Assembly (NCBI GenBank): GCA_022496185.1
Contig: WTXG01000074.1
Location: 62,001 to 126,000 of the forward strand
Direction: 5' to 3'
Length of the DNA stretch: 64,000 bases
Source: Multifurca ochricompacta
Taxonomy: Eukaryota > Basidiomycota > Agaricomycetes > Russulales > Russulaceae
A program made the position numbers and the translations under genes. This document shows, in pieces, positions 33,797 to 45,674 of the stretch (positions are counted from its first letter, which is position 1; the number at the start of each line of letters is the position of its first letter). The notes under the pieces are model-generated. The model searched no databases, was not told the DNA's origin, and saw only the letters and a program-made list of their open reading frames with translations.

Positions 33797-34286
33797 TGTC
33801 ACAGTTAGGTGCGGAACTGTGTCATCGTCGAACAAGAGGAAACAAGTTCAGTCAAGGTTCAAAGGTCACAGTGGATCAAGCCTAGTTCAAAGTCGATAGG
33901 GCACGCGCGTGAGATTCGAAGTCGACGGCAGAGACACTCGGTCCTGCAGCAAGTTCAAGATGATGAAGGCTCTCCAAGTCACATCTTGGAGAGTTCAAGT
34001 GGGGTTCTAACTGGGAGGACTCAAGGATTCCGAAGCACCTTTGATTGAACACAAGAGAACAGACTTAGTCTGTCTCTCTACTCTAGTAGGTCTTTAAATA
34101 CATGTAGTTCTAGCTATGTCATAGTAAATAGAAGGTTCTAGTTCTATGATATAATATCTAAATGGTTGTGCAGTAGAATGAGCTAGAACTAAGGAGAATT
34201 AGGAGGGGTTAGGCCCTCAGTAAGCAAAACACCGGTGAAACACAATATCGAGTCATTAGTAATGTCGCAGGGAGAATTCTGTCACA
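33797..34286 (-). mobile_element. Solo LTR of a G2-like chromovirus
   Basis: 490 bp on the minus strand with perfect GTGCG duplication (33792-33796, 34287-34291). It is diverged but alignable with the G2 LTR. The CTCTCCAAG...CTTGGAGAG stem is conserved (around 33970-33993) with a different loop. Confidence 0.9.
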
Positions 34287-34568
34287 GTGCGGGTTGCACT
34301 TACCGAAGATGAAAGGCAAACATTGATGAAAGAAGGAAGGTGCTTTCGCTGCAAGGCGCAGGGGCACATGTCAAGAGAATGCCCAAAAAAGGGGGCACAA
34401 GTGGCAGAAGTGACGGTTACACCTATCCATAACAACCTGCCGACCGTCAACAAAAAGACACCTATGAAGGAAGAAAAAGTGCATGAAATATGGAGTAATA
34501 TGATGAAGGAAAGCGAAGAAGTGCAAGCCATCTTGGTCAAGAAGGCATTTGCCAAAAAGGATTTTTGA
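34287..34568 (+). pseudogene. gag: G1-a gag, C-terminal fragment with zinc knuckle
   Basis: Resumes after the solo LTR: a CCHC knuckle CFRCKAQGHMSREC (CX2CX4HX4C), a variable linker, and the conserved end EIWSNMMKESEEVQAILVKK...KKDF. It ends GAT-TTT-TGA at 34560-34568, the junction conserved in G1-b and G1-d; pol begins one frame back. Confidence 0.9.
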
Positions 34569-35078
34569 TTGGCTCCACCCCATTGGCCTGGGCACAAGCA
34601 TTACATGTAACTTCTGTGTACACTAGTTGCTTCAAGTCATTGAAAATACCAGTACATTTCGAGACTACACAAAAGATGGCCAACCAAGACATCCTGATAG
34701 ACTCAGGAGCTACAGACAACTTTATTAGCCCACGAATGGCAAGGACCATGGGCTTGGGAATGCTGGAACTTTCCCAGGAGAAAAATATCTGGAATATTGA
34801 TGGAATGGCCAATCGAGCCAGAAAGATTACGCACTACACTGACCTTAATGTCCAAGTGGGAGAAAGGACGAAGATCATTCACTTCCTTGTCACCAATCTA
34901 GGAGAAGAAGACTTGATCTTGGGATACCCATGGCTGGCTGCATTCGAACCAAGGATCAATTGGAGTGATGCAACCATGGATAAGGAATTCTACCCTGTCC
35001 TCATCACCTCACTAGGGTATGATTACACAACCCAGCAAGCAGCTATATGCAGGATTGTGGAAGGAAGTACATCAGAAG
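34562..35078 (+). pseudogene. pol: G1-a pol N-terminal fragment (protease)
   Basis: Reads in the -1 frame relative to gag from TTT-TTG-ATT at 34562. It encodes a leader with SVYTSCFKSLKIPVHFE, then the retropepsin active site LIDSGATDNFI and LGYPWLAAFEPRINW. Open to 35078, where a solo Copia LTR interrupts it. Confidence 0.9.
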
Positions 35079-35580
35079 TGTGAAACAGGCATGAGGCACA
35101 GCATACTGACTGTAGTGTTAGCGTGTTAGGGCTAGAAAGACAAGTTAAACTTCAGAGGTAGAAGAAACTCTATTACACTATACTACACACCTAGAAAGAC
35201 AAGTTAACTATATACAGAGTTAGTCTTAGGTAGTGATGATAGTAGAGAGGACGACTTACACTTCAGAGGTAGAAGAAACTCTGAAGTGTAAGAGACAAAA
35301 TAGACACCCTTATATACTATCTAAGGGATGGTCTGTGCACTGGGAATAAGTCCACAAGTGCCGGACAAAGTCCAAACAACAAACATGAGGGAGAAAGGCC
35401 ATTGGCCGCTACAGAAATCACATGTTACATGGTGCATCAGTCAGCTACTGCAGAATGTGAGAAAGAAAGTAATAATGATAATGTAAAAGTCCAAAACTCC
35501 GGTATCTAATCTAATCTACAAAGTAGCTAATCTAATCACCTGATGCCTGAAGCATCACCGAACATCTCCTGTGTTCAACA
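35079..35580 (-). mobile_element. Solo Copia LTR (minus)
   Basis: 502 bp, TG...CA on the minus strand. Flanks AGAAG (35074-35078) and AGACG (35581-35585) are a target duplication with one mismatch. A distinct lineage of the same Copia LTR family, it also keeps the GTAAGT intron and the intron-less duplicate. Confidence 0.9.
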
Positions 35581-35813
35581 AGACGAAGAGGATCCAGGTC
35601 ACTGTTATGTTACCAAAGCATCTGAACTTGCCCAGAAGGCAGTGGAGGGACATATGGAGAAAACCTTCGAAGAAGTAGTACCGGAGACTTACCACCGACA
35701 CTGGAGGGTGTTCTTGGAAGAGGAATCACAACACTTCCCACCTACGCGACCATGGGATCACGCCATTGAATTCGCACCTGATACCCCACCAGCAATCGAC
35801 TGCAAGATCTATC
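35581..35813 (+). pseudogene. pol: G1-a pol fragment between two solo LTRs
   Basis: Links PR and RT: KASELAQKAVEGHMEKTFEE, YHRHWRVFLEEESQHFPP and PWDHAIEFAPDTPPAIDCKIY, all conserved in the G1 family. No stop inside. The frame continues at 36319. Confidence 0.88.
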
Positions 35814-36313
35814 TGTTGAACACAGAAGATGTTCAGTGATGCTTCAGGCATCAGGTGATTAGATTAGCTACTTTGTAGATTAGATTAGATACCGGAGTTT
35901 CGGACTTTTACATTATCATTATTACTTTCTTTCTCACATTCTGCAGTAGCTGACTGATACACCATGTAGCATGTGATTTCTGTAGAGGCCAATGGCCTTT
36001 CTCCCTCATGTTTATTGTTTGGACTTTGTCTGGCACTTGTGGACTTATTCCCAGTGCACAGACCATCCCTTGGATAGTATATAAGGGTGTCTGTTTCATC
36101 TCTTACACTTCAGAGTTTCCTTCACCTCTGAAGTGTAAGTCCCAATCTCTCTACTTACTACTTTACCTCTAACTAACTGTCTCTTGTAGATAACTTGTTT
36201 CTAGGTGTGTAGTATAGTAATAGAGAGTTTCCTTCACCTCTGAAGTATAACTTGTTTCTAGCTTAACCTGCTAACACTCACAGTCAGTATGCTGCACACA
36301 TGCCTGTTTCACA
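35814..36313 (+). mobile_element. Solo Copia LTR (plus)
   Basis: 500 bp with perfect CTATC duplication (35809-35813, 36314-36318). Close to the Copia-3 LTR. It contains the intron (GTAAGT...TTGTAG) and the intron-less duplicate with TTTCTAG end. Confidence 0.93.
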
Positions 36314-37701
36314 CTATCCACTGTCACAGGTGGAACAATTGGCACTCACAACCTTCCTCAAAGAGCATCTTGCAAAGGGATACATCTGTCTGTCGAAATC
36401 ACCATATGCGTCACCCTTCTTCTTCATTAAGAAGAAAGATGGCAAACTTCAACCAGTTCAGGACTATTGATGGATAAATGCCCATACAATAAAGAATGCT
36501 TACCCTCTTCCACTTATCTTGGAACTCATTGATACCATGCAGGATAAGTCTCTGTTTTCTAAAATGGATGTCCAATGGGGATACAACAATATTAGGATCA
36601 AGGAAGGAGACCAATGTAAGGCAGCTTTTAAGACCAATCAAGGACTCTTCAAACCAAACGTTATGTTCTTTGGTCTCACCAACTCACCAGCTACCTTCCA
36701 ATCTATGATGAATCACATCTTCTGTGATCTTATCCTCACAAGCAAAGTGGTGGTGTACATGGATGACATCCTGGTAGCTACCAGGGACAATCTGACCCAT
36801 CACCGGGAATGGGTTCACCAAGTGTTGGAGATTCTGCACGAACATGATCTCTACCTCAAACCAGCCAAATGCTCATTTGAACAACAAAGCATTGAGTACT
36901 TGGGAGTCATCCTGGAAGGAGGACGTGTGTGAATGGACCCAATAAAAGTACAAGGGATCCAGGAGTGGCCCACACCCATGTGTGTCAAGGATGTATGATC
37001 CTTCATTGGATTCTGCAATTTCTATTGACAATTTGTATGAGGATTTTCAGGGATTGCCCAACCACTGAATGGGCTATTAAAGAAAGATGTACCTTGGCAT
37101 TGGGAAAAGGAACAACAACAAGCCTTTGAATGAATCTGAGACATTGTGGGTTCGGAACCAGTCCTCCTGCAGCCAGACTTAGGAAAACCCTTTGAGCTCA
37201 AAGTTGACGCATCTCACTTCACCAATGGTGCTGTATTAAACCAACAGGATGCAATGGGGCTACTCCACCCAGTTGCCTTCTACTCAGAGACATTCTCACC
37301 AGTGGAACAAAATTATGACATTTGGGATTGAGAACTACTTGCCATTGTAAAGGCACTGCAACATTGGTGACCATATTTAGCAGGGACCCCTCATAAAACC
37401 ATCATCCACACCAATCACTCCAACCTGCTATATTGGAAGGAACCCCACAAAATTAGCTGGTGGGTCGCTCGCAAAGTCCTTGAACTAGAAGAGTACAACT
37501 TTATGTTGAAACACATTGCAGGAAGTCACAATGCACATGCAGATGCCCTGTCATGATGGCCCGACCTCAATAGTGGAGAGGAGGATAACAGTGCCATCAC
37601 AGTGCTCCCCGAAGAAGTTTTCGCAAAAGGAGCCGTCGTCAGTCTTCATGATATGGACCTATGGGCCCAGGTATCACAAAATATGAACCAGCAGTTATGC
37701 C
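36314..37701 (+). pseudogene. pol: G1-a pol fragment (RT and RNase H)
   Basis: RT motifs [43 protein letters not shown] and YMDDIL near 36756; RNase H motifs VDASHFTNGAVLNQ and DIWD-stop-ELLAIVKAL. At least ten TGA stops (36468, 36930, 36996, 37026, 37038, 37131, 37137, 37329, 37368, 37554) and no TAA or TAG. Each sits where related copies have arginine (37038 is lysine in relatives). Two CGG-to-TGG changes lie near 37460. It is cut at 37701 by Copia-2 and continues at 44226. Confidence 0.92.
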
Positions 37702-38207
37702 TGTTGACACAGGACGTGTCTGGAGATGCTTCAGGCATCTAAGGTTCGCTTCAGCTGTAGATTAGATTAGATTTCGGAGTATCGGACTTTTTACGCTATC
37801 TTTATTACACTTCTTTCTCTCCTTACTCAGCTGATTAGTGATGGACTTAGTAATGCGCAGTAAGCATGTGATATCTCTTTGGCCAATGGCCTTTATCCCT
37901 CTCTGTTTATTGTCCGGCACTTGTGGACTTATTCCCAGTGCGCACAGACCATTTCCCCTGGCCCCTATGGGTATATAAGGGTGTCTGTTTCGTCTCTTCC
38001 ACTTCAGAGTTCTTCTAACCTCTGAAGTGTAAGTTCCTTTACTATACTTTCTTTTTACCTTTGACTAACCGTCTTCTGTAGACTACTTGTTATCTAGGTC
38101 AGTAGTATAGTTGTATAGAGTTCTTCTAACCTCTGAAGTACTACTTGTTATCTAGCCTCACCGCTACTAACCACAGTCAGTATAACCAGCAGCATGATTG
38201 TTTGACA
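37702..38207 (+). repeat. Copia-2 5' LTR
   Basis: 506 bp, TGTTGACAC...TTTGACA. TATATAAGG at 37972. Followed immediately by the primer site GGTTATGGGCCC. Confidence 0.95.
38006..38155 (+). promoter_or_regulatory. Predicted split R region of the Copia-2 LTR (exon-intron-exon plus spliced duplicate)
   Basis: Segment a (38006-38028, 23 nt) begins 34 nt after the first T of TATATAAGG. Then comes a 53-nt GT-AG intron-like segment (38029-38081: GTAAGT, branch-like GACTAAC, TGTAG) and segment b (38082-38097, 16 nt, ending TCTAG). After an 18-19-nt spacer starting GTCAGT, a+b recur contiguously and without the intron at 38117-38155 (39/39 identical). Segment a can also fold (ACTTCAGAG / CTCTGAAGT). 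Splicing itself is inferred. Confidence 0.8.
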
Positions 38208-39142
38208 GGTTATGGGCCCTGCCGCTCATACTGATCTGTAACTTCCCTTTGTTCATTACAGCCCAACTTGCTCTAAGCACATCAAGCTCACAAAAGCTCC
38301 AAGTCTTTCCCACCGCTTTCTTCCTGTGAGCTTTCCTATTTACCGTCTGTGCACCTTAACACCCCACAGGATGACGCAGTTTACTGCTCATCCTGAACTG
38401 TTTGGCTAGCCCTTCGGGGTTCTTGCAAAAGGTGACGAGGGACCCTAAGCAGGTGAAACACCTTGAGCTCCTTGAGTGCGCACTAGGTATTAGTAAATTT
38501 CATAGTTGTAGCTGGGTTTTCATCCCATAGATAGCTTTAGTAGGCCTATAGCCAGAAGCTTGTGGCTTTAAGTCCAGTCAATGCTTGGCTCTATCTGTAA
38601 GCCGGGTTTAGTGACCCGCATGTGGAGTTTAGGGTCTAGAACAAGGCATGGGTAGTCACTCCCATGACGCTTGGGCTCGATACAAGTAGGCTGCACTACT
38701 ATAGTCTATACATAGTAGATATAGTCTTCATCTCTGGGCATAAGTATCTGTTGCCTTTGTAGGGTAACCACGCCCTACCAGAGACAGACTTGTCATCTAC
38801 TCAGTCATGGCCCCAATCATCTAGGGCTTAATCATGGACTCCACCACCAGCATTAGAGGAAGGACTATACATCCTTTGTCTCTAATGGAACTTGCAGTTG
38901 GCTCCTCCATGACATGACTCCCAGTCTTGTTTACACTAGACACTCTGGCTAGTCTACCAGAGCTTATGTCTAGTTACAAGATTGTGCTAGACAGCTTTAC
39001 TATACCTAGAAAGTCGCACAAAGAGGCGGACCTTCTTAGGTTCTGAAGCATAGCGCCACAGTGTGGGGTGGCACTCTTAAGCGAGACCTGGGCACTGGTT
39101 CTAACTGCTCCTTGGAACCAGGAACACTTTATACATCTCAAA
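38208..39142 (+). other. Copia-2 primer site and long non-coding leader
   Basis: GGTTATGGGCCC at 38208 is the half-tRNA-iMet type primer site. The following ~920 nt has no convincing ORF but aligns with the other Copia leaders, including the CATGGG...CCCATG hairpin near 38648-38667. Confidence 0.82.
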
Positions 39143-40300
39143 ATGCCGTCTTCAATTGTCTTCCCTCCCTCCTCCAAGATGGAGCACCTCGATGGCTCAA
39201 ACTGGCAGGTCTGGTCTGCCAACTTCAACGCCCTCTTGAGGATGAATGGGCTCAGGAGGCACATTATTATGCCTTACCCTGATATGCCCCTCCTCCCAGA
39301 GGACAAGGAGGAGAAGGAGAAAATGCAGAAGGAAGTCATTGACCCATCCTTAGGGAATGGATGGGAGAAGAAGAAATGCTTATAGGGCTCCTCTTTCTTA
39401 ATGTCACCCAAGAGGTCTACTCTCAGGTAGCCTCTGATGCCAATTATCCTTCTCTTAGTGAGAAGTATAATAAGTTGGAGCGGCTATATGGCTCTGTAGG
39501 TAGCATGGCCACATATAATTTGTGGCTTGCCCTGGTGTCCTTCCGTCTTGATGAAGGACAGCCATTCAGAACTCAACTACAAAAGGTTCTGGATGCCAGG
39601 AGTACCCTTAGGGAGAATGGGATGGAGGTCAATGACCTCCAGATGAGCTTCATTTTATTAAAGCTCTCCCTGACTCCTACAGTGCCATTGCCGGTCCATA
39701 CTGGCCTCTGGCGATCCAGAGCGTCTTTCTCCTCAGGACCTTGTGCAGAGGTTCCTGAATGAGGAGAGTCACCTGGCAGGTCCCTCGGGAAGTGGTAGTG
39801 CAGTCCTATCTAAGGCTGCACCTGTCAAGTCAAATCCAAAAAATAAAAATTTATCACCACTTCCCGCTGCTGCCCCTAGTTCACAAGGGGTGGTCTGCTT
39901 CTATTGCCAAAAGCCTGGACACAAGTCCAATGCTTGTGCAAAGAAGAAGAAGGACCTGGAGAATGCCAAAAAGGGCAAGGCAGGGAACAAGAAGAGGGCT
40001 GAGGCCCAGCATGTAAATACTATAGCCACTGTAGTTAATGGAGTGGCAAAATAGAGGAGGTGCATGAAGCACCTCGCATTCGCCTTTATGTTCACACCTA
40101 TAATCTGGATATCAACTCAGATTATTGGATGCTTGATAGTGGAGCAATGGCTCATTTCAGTCCCAACCTTGAAGACTTCGATACATATGAAGTCGATCAC
40201 ACCCATGAAGTATCACTAGGTGACAACTCTGTAGTAAAACAAATGGAGTTGGCACTGTGATCATCAGGACTGATCAAGGTTTTGACTTGGAACTAGCAAT
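39143..40300 (+). pseudogene. gag: Copia-2 gag and protease, frameshifted
   Basis: Starts ATG 39143 (MPSSIVFPPSSKMEHLDGSN). The capsid-like region (ERLYGSVGSMATYNLW), CCHC knuckle CFYCQKPGHKSNAC near 39897-39938 and protease site WMLDSGAMAHFSPN are present, but frame changes near 39360, 39665-39740, 40050 and 40240 disrupt it. Unlike the Ty3 copies, its damage is mainly indels rather than TGA. The protease motif has DSGAM where Copia-1 has DSGAT. Confidence 0.88.
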
Positions 40301-43300
40301 GTGCTCCACTTGCCTGGAGGACATAAAATACTCTCCGCCAGTGCCCTAGTAGAAAAAGGGGCAACTGTGTTCTTTGATAATAAGAAGGCAACAATAAAAT
40401 ATGGCGATAACATTATAGCGGAAGCATGGAAGTTTGGCAAATTGTATTGGGTACTAGGCAAACACGTCCTAAATAGTATCCATACAACTGCATCTGCCTC
40501 TCTTGAAATCTGGCATCAGAGAATGGGCCACATGTCTAAAGAAGCCCTAAAGAGATATGCTCCTGAGGCTGTTAAAGGCCTCAGAATTAATAATAGCCAA
40601 GTGGAAGACAAGCCGTGTTATGGCTGTCAAATGGGCAAGTCCCATCGTCTTCCATTTCCCCCATCTTCAAAGCGTGCATCAGCCCCCTTGAGATCCTTCA
40701 TAGTGATCTTGTAGGTCCCTTGCAGTGCAGTTCAATACAAGGGAATCTATACTTTGCCACCTTCTTGGATGACTTTAGCAGATATGCCTTGATCGTTCCA
40801 ATGAAGTCCAAAGATCTGTTTACACCAGTTTTTAATAAACTGAAGACACTACTGGAAAATAAATTTAATCATAAAATCAAGTGTCTTCACACAGATCATG
40901 GTGGCGAGTATGTGAACAAGGCACTGAAGGCAACGCTTGAAGATTATGGCATAGAGCATAAACTTACGATGCCGTATAGTCCACAACAGAATGGAAGAGC
41001 TGAGAGATTTAATAGAACCATTATGGAAAAAGGCACAAGCATGCTGCACGATGCTGGCCTGTCTCTTGGCTTCTGGGAGTGTGCTGTCGAGACAGCATGT
41101 CATATATATAACAGAACTCCCATCTGTTCCAATAAGTGGAAGACTCCGCTTGAGCTTCTGGTTGGGAACAAACCAGATGTCTCGTACTTTAAAGTCTTTG
41201 GCTGCAAAGCCTATTACCATGTTCCAGAGGGCAAGCGGCGTAAACTAGATCCCAAAGCCAGGGAAGCCGTCTTTGTCGGGTATGAGCCCACTTCTAAGGG
41301 CTATACACTTTGGGATAGTTGTACCCGGTCTCTCATCTTTTCACGAGATGTTACATTTGATGAGAGATCCTTCCCATCCCGCTCTGTGAAGGACAGCAGA
41401 GCAGATAAACCAGTAGAGCAACCAACAGAAGGTGGCTCATTTACTTTACCTGGTGGCCCAGTCCAGCCACCACCAGCAGCAGCTACACATGTTCCTGAGG
41501 CTCCTCAAGATGAGGAAGACCTAGAAGAGGAACAGGAGGACATCGTACCTCCTCAATTAGCACCACAGCCTACCACACCCACACGTAATGAAGACACCAC
41601 ACATCCTCAGACTATATATCAGACCCCTCCGTCGCAAATCATGGAACCATCCTCCCCTCCCAAAAGAACCAAGGCAATCAGAAAATCACAAAGGATTGCA
41701 GACAGAATTCCTCAACCTAATTTTCAGAGGACAAGTCCATGCTCTGAACGACGAGATAGGGCAATCCAAGAAGATTTAGACTTGGATACTGCACGCCCCA
41801 ATCACAATCGTCGTCTGAATCCTCGCTTCTACAACGAGGATAATGCAGAGTTTGTGCAAGGTTCTTCCAGACTTGGTCAGATGGATCTACTTAATGCTGC
41901 AGGATCACCTTACAGGGATCCTCTTACGTTTAAAGAAGCAATGGAGTCTGATAATGCCAGTGACTGGCTTGAGGCATGTCAATATGAAATTGACGCCTTA
42001 GAAAAACTTAAAGTGTGGTGCCTTGAAGACCTTCCTGAAGGTAGAAAGGCTCTTAAGTCCAAATGGGTCTTTAAATTGAAAGCAGATGGACACTTTCGTG
42101 CTAGGCTTGTAGCAAAAGGGTTCACCCAAATAGAGGGGGTGGACTTCGATGAAACTTTCTCCCCAGTCGCCAGATTTGAGTCTCTTAGACTGTTATTAGC
42201 GTTGGCTGCGCTTGAGGATTGGGAAATCCACCAGATGGATGTCAAATTGGCATTCCTACATGGCGACCTGGATGAGGAGATTTATATGGAGCAACCAGTT
42301 GGTTTCGTCGTTGCTGGACAAGAGTCCAAAGTTTGTAGGCTACAGAAGGCTCTGTATGGCCTCAAACAAGCTTCCCGAGCATGGAACTTACAATTCCATG
42401 CAGTTCTCAATGAACTGAGCTTTACTCGGACGTACTCTGATGCAGGAGTATATGTGTATCATCACCAAGAGGGGGATGGTTCACTTTTCGTCATTTTATA
42501 TGTTGATGACATCACTATACTTGGGTCCTCTACTAAGAAGATTCAATGGCTGAAGGACTCTCTATCTAGCCGATATGAGATGACCGATCTCGGCGAAATC
42601 CAGTCCTACCTTGGAGTTAACATCACCAGGGATCGTCCTAACAAGACACTGGATATCGACCAGACAGCCTATGTATCCTCAATAGTTGAGAGGTTTGGAA
42701 TGGGGGATTCCAACCCAGTATATACTCCTCTACCCTCTGGCGTGGATGTTCATTTGGTCAAATTTGAAGACCAAGCATCTACCTCTGATATTAAAAGGTA
42801 TCAGCAGTTAATGGGGTCTCTGCTCTGGGTGCAGATTGGAAGCAGACCTGACATTAGTTTCGCTGTTGCGCACCTTAGCCAATTTGCTTCCAACCCTTCC
42901 CAGCAGCACATGCAACTAGCAAAGTATGTCTTAGCCTATCTAAATGCTACAAAAGACTACAAGTTGCGCTATTCTGGAGGGAATGGTGAAGTTGGCCTTC
43001 ACGGCTTTGCGGATTCCTCATGGGGAGATCAAGAGGACCGCCACTCCACCTCTGGCTACGTCTTTTTCCTTGCTAATGGAGCCATTAGCTGGTGCTCCAG
43101 GAAGCAGAAGACAGTAGCACAGTCCACCACTGAAGCCGAGTACATGAGCCTTGCTGAGGCCTCAAACCAGGCTGCGTGGTATAGGACGTTTATGCAGGAA
43201 CTGGGATATGAAGTTGGTTCACCCATACAACTGCATTGTGACAACAAGGGTGCAGTGGATCTTGCATTAAACCCTGTCACAGGAAGGCGATCAAAGCACA

Positions 43301-43461
43301 TACCAATAAAGTACCATGCCATTAGGGAGTATGTAGAATCGCACCAAATAGACTTGGTACAAACTCCCACTGGAGAGATGCTAGCAGATGGTCTTACAAA
43401 GTCTCTGCCTAGATCATCTTTTGATCACATGGTAACTGGTTTTGGGCTAGTGCTGGAATGA
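40301..43461 (+). pseudogene. pol: Copia-2 pol (integrase, RT, RNase H), mostly intact
   Basis: Pre-integrase zinc segment WHQRMGHMSKEAL...CYGCQMGKSH, then a frame change near 40690. From about 40695 to 43461 the frame is open for about 920 codons: integrase core with HSDLVGPLQ, LHTDHGGEYVN and RAERFNRTIMEK (D,D,E); RT with HQMDVKLAFLHGDLDEEIYM and LYVDDITILGSS; RNase H with GFADSSWGDQEDRHSTSG, TEAEYMSLAEA, LHCDNKGAVDLA and the closing KHIPIKYHAIREY. It ends TGA after FGLVLE. This long intact stretch next to a frameshifted gag suggests recent loss of function. 43462-43712 is 3' untranslated sequence with the purine tract at its end. Confidence 0.93.
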
Positions 43462-43712
43462 AGGAGCTGGAATCTGGAGACTTTGTTCACCAGTTTCACT
43501 TTCCCACCATGCCACATGAGCACGTTCTCGACCTCGAGAGTGACGCAAGAAGTGTGTAGACTTGCATAAGCGAATCTACAACTCATATGCAAAACTTACA
43601 AAGAGTTAGAGAAGTTGGATCTCTGGCTGGTGATATGTTCATTTAATTGTGAACAGCAGTGTGCTCATTCAACTCATTCCATCTAATGATCGATGCCTTC
43701 ACCATGGAGGGA

Positions 43713-44220
43713 TGTTGACACAGGATGTGTCTGGAGATGCTTCAGGCATCTAAGGTTCGCTTCAGCTGTAGATTAGATTAGATTTCGGAGTATCAGACTT
43801 TTTACGCTATCTTTATTACACTTCTTTCTCTCCTTACTCAGCTGATTAGTGATGGACTTAGTAATGCGCAGTAAGCATGTGATATCTCTTTGGCCAATGG
43901 CCTTTATCCCTCTCTGTTTATTGTCCGGCACTTGTGGACTTATTCCCAGTGCGCACAGACCATTTCCCCTGGCCCCTATGGGTATATAAGGGTGTCTGTT
44001 TCGTCTCTTCCACTTCAGAGTTCTTCTAACCTCTGAAGTGTAAGTTCCTTTTCCTATACTTTCTTTTTTACCTTTGACTAACCATCTTCTGTAGACTACT
44101 TGTTATCTAGGTCAGTAGTATAGTTGTATAGAGTTCTTCTAACCTCTGAAGTACTACTTGTTATCTAGCCTCACCGCTACTAACCACAGTCAGTATAACC
44201 AGCAGCATGATTGTTTGACA
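43713..44220 (+). repeat. Copia-2 3' LTR
   Basis: 508 bp, mate of 37702-38207. Changes GACG to GATG, TCGG to TCAG and CCGT to CCAT are CpG-type. The duplicated R segment starts at 44017, again 34 nt from TATATAAG (43983). Confidence 0.95.
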
Positions 44221-45595
<1,375 letters not shown>

Positions 45596-45674
45596 AAGAG
45601 GACGATTCCAGACCCCAACCAAAATTCCCCAGTACATGCTCCCACAGCAACGTCCTACAACTTCACAATCTATC

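Larger units (their letters stand above)
37702..44220 (+). mobile_element. Copia-2: full-length Ty1/Copia element
   Basis: 6519 bp, LTRs 37702-38207 and 43713-44220, perfect ATGCC duplication (37697-37701, 44221-44225). Half-tRNA-Met primer site, long leader, gag-PR-IN-RT-RH order and the purine tract CATGGAGGGA before the 3' LTR. LTR substitutions seen are CpG transitions plus small indels. Confidence 0.96.

Noticed and set aside
40991..41248. Alternative-frame ORFs over the Copia-2 integrase and similar antisense ORFs elsewhere.
   Set aside because: Shadows of conserved retrotransposon genes; no independent features.
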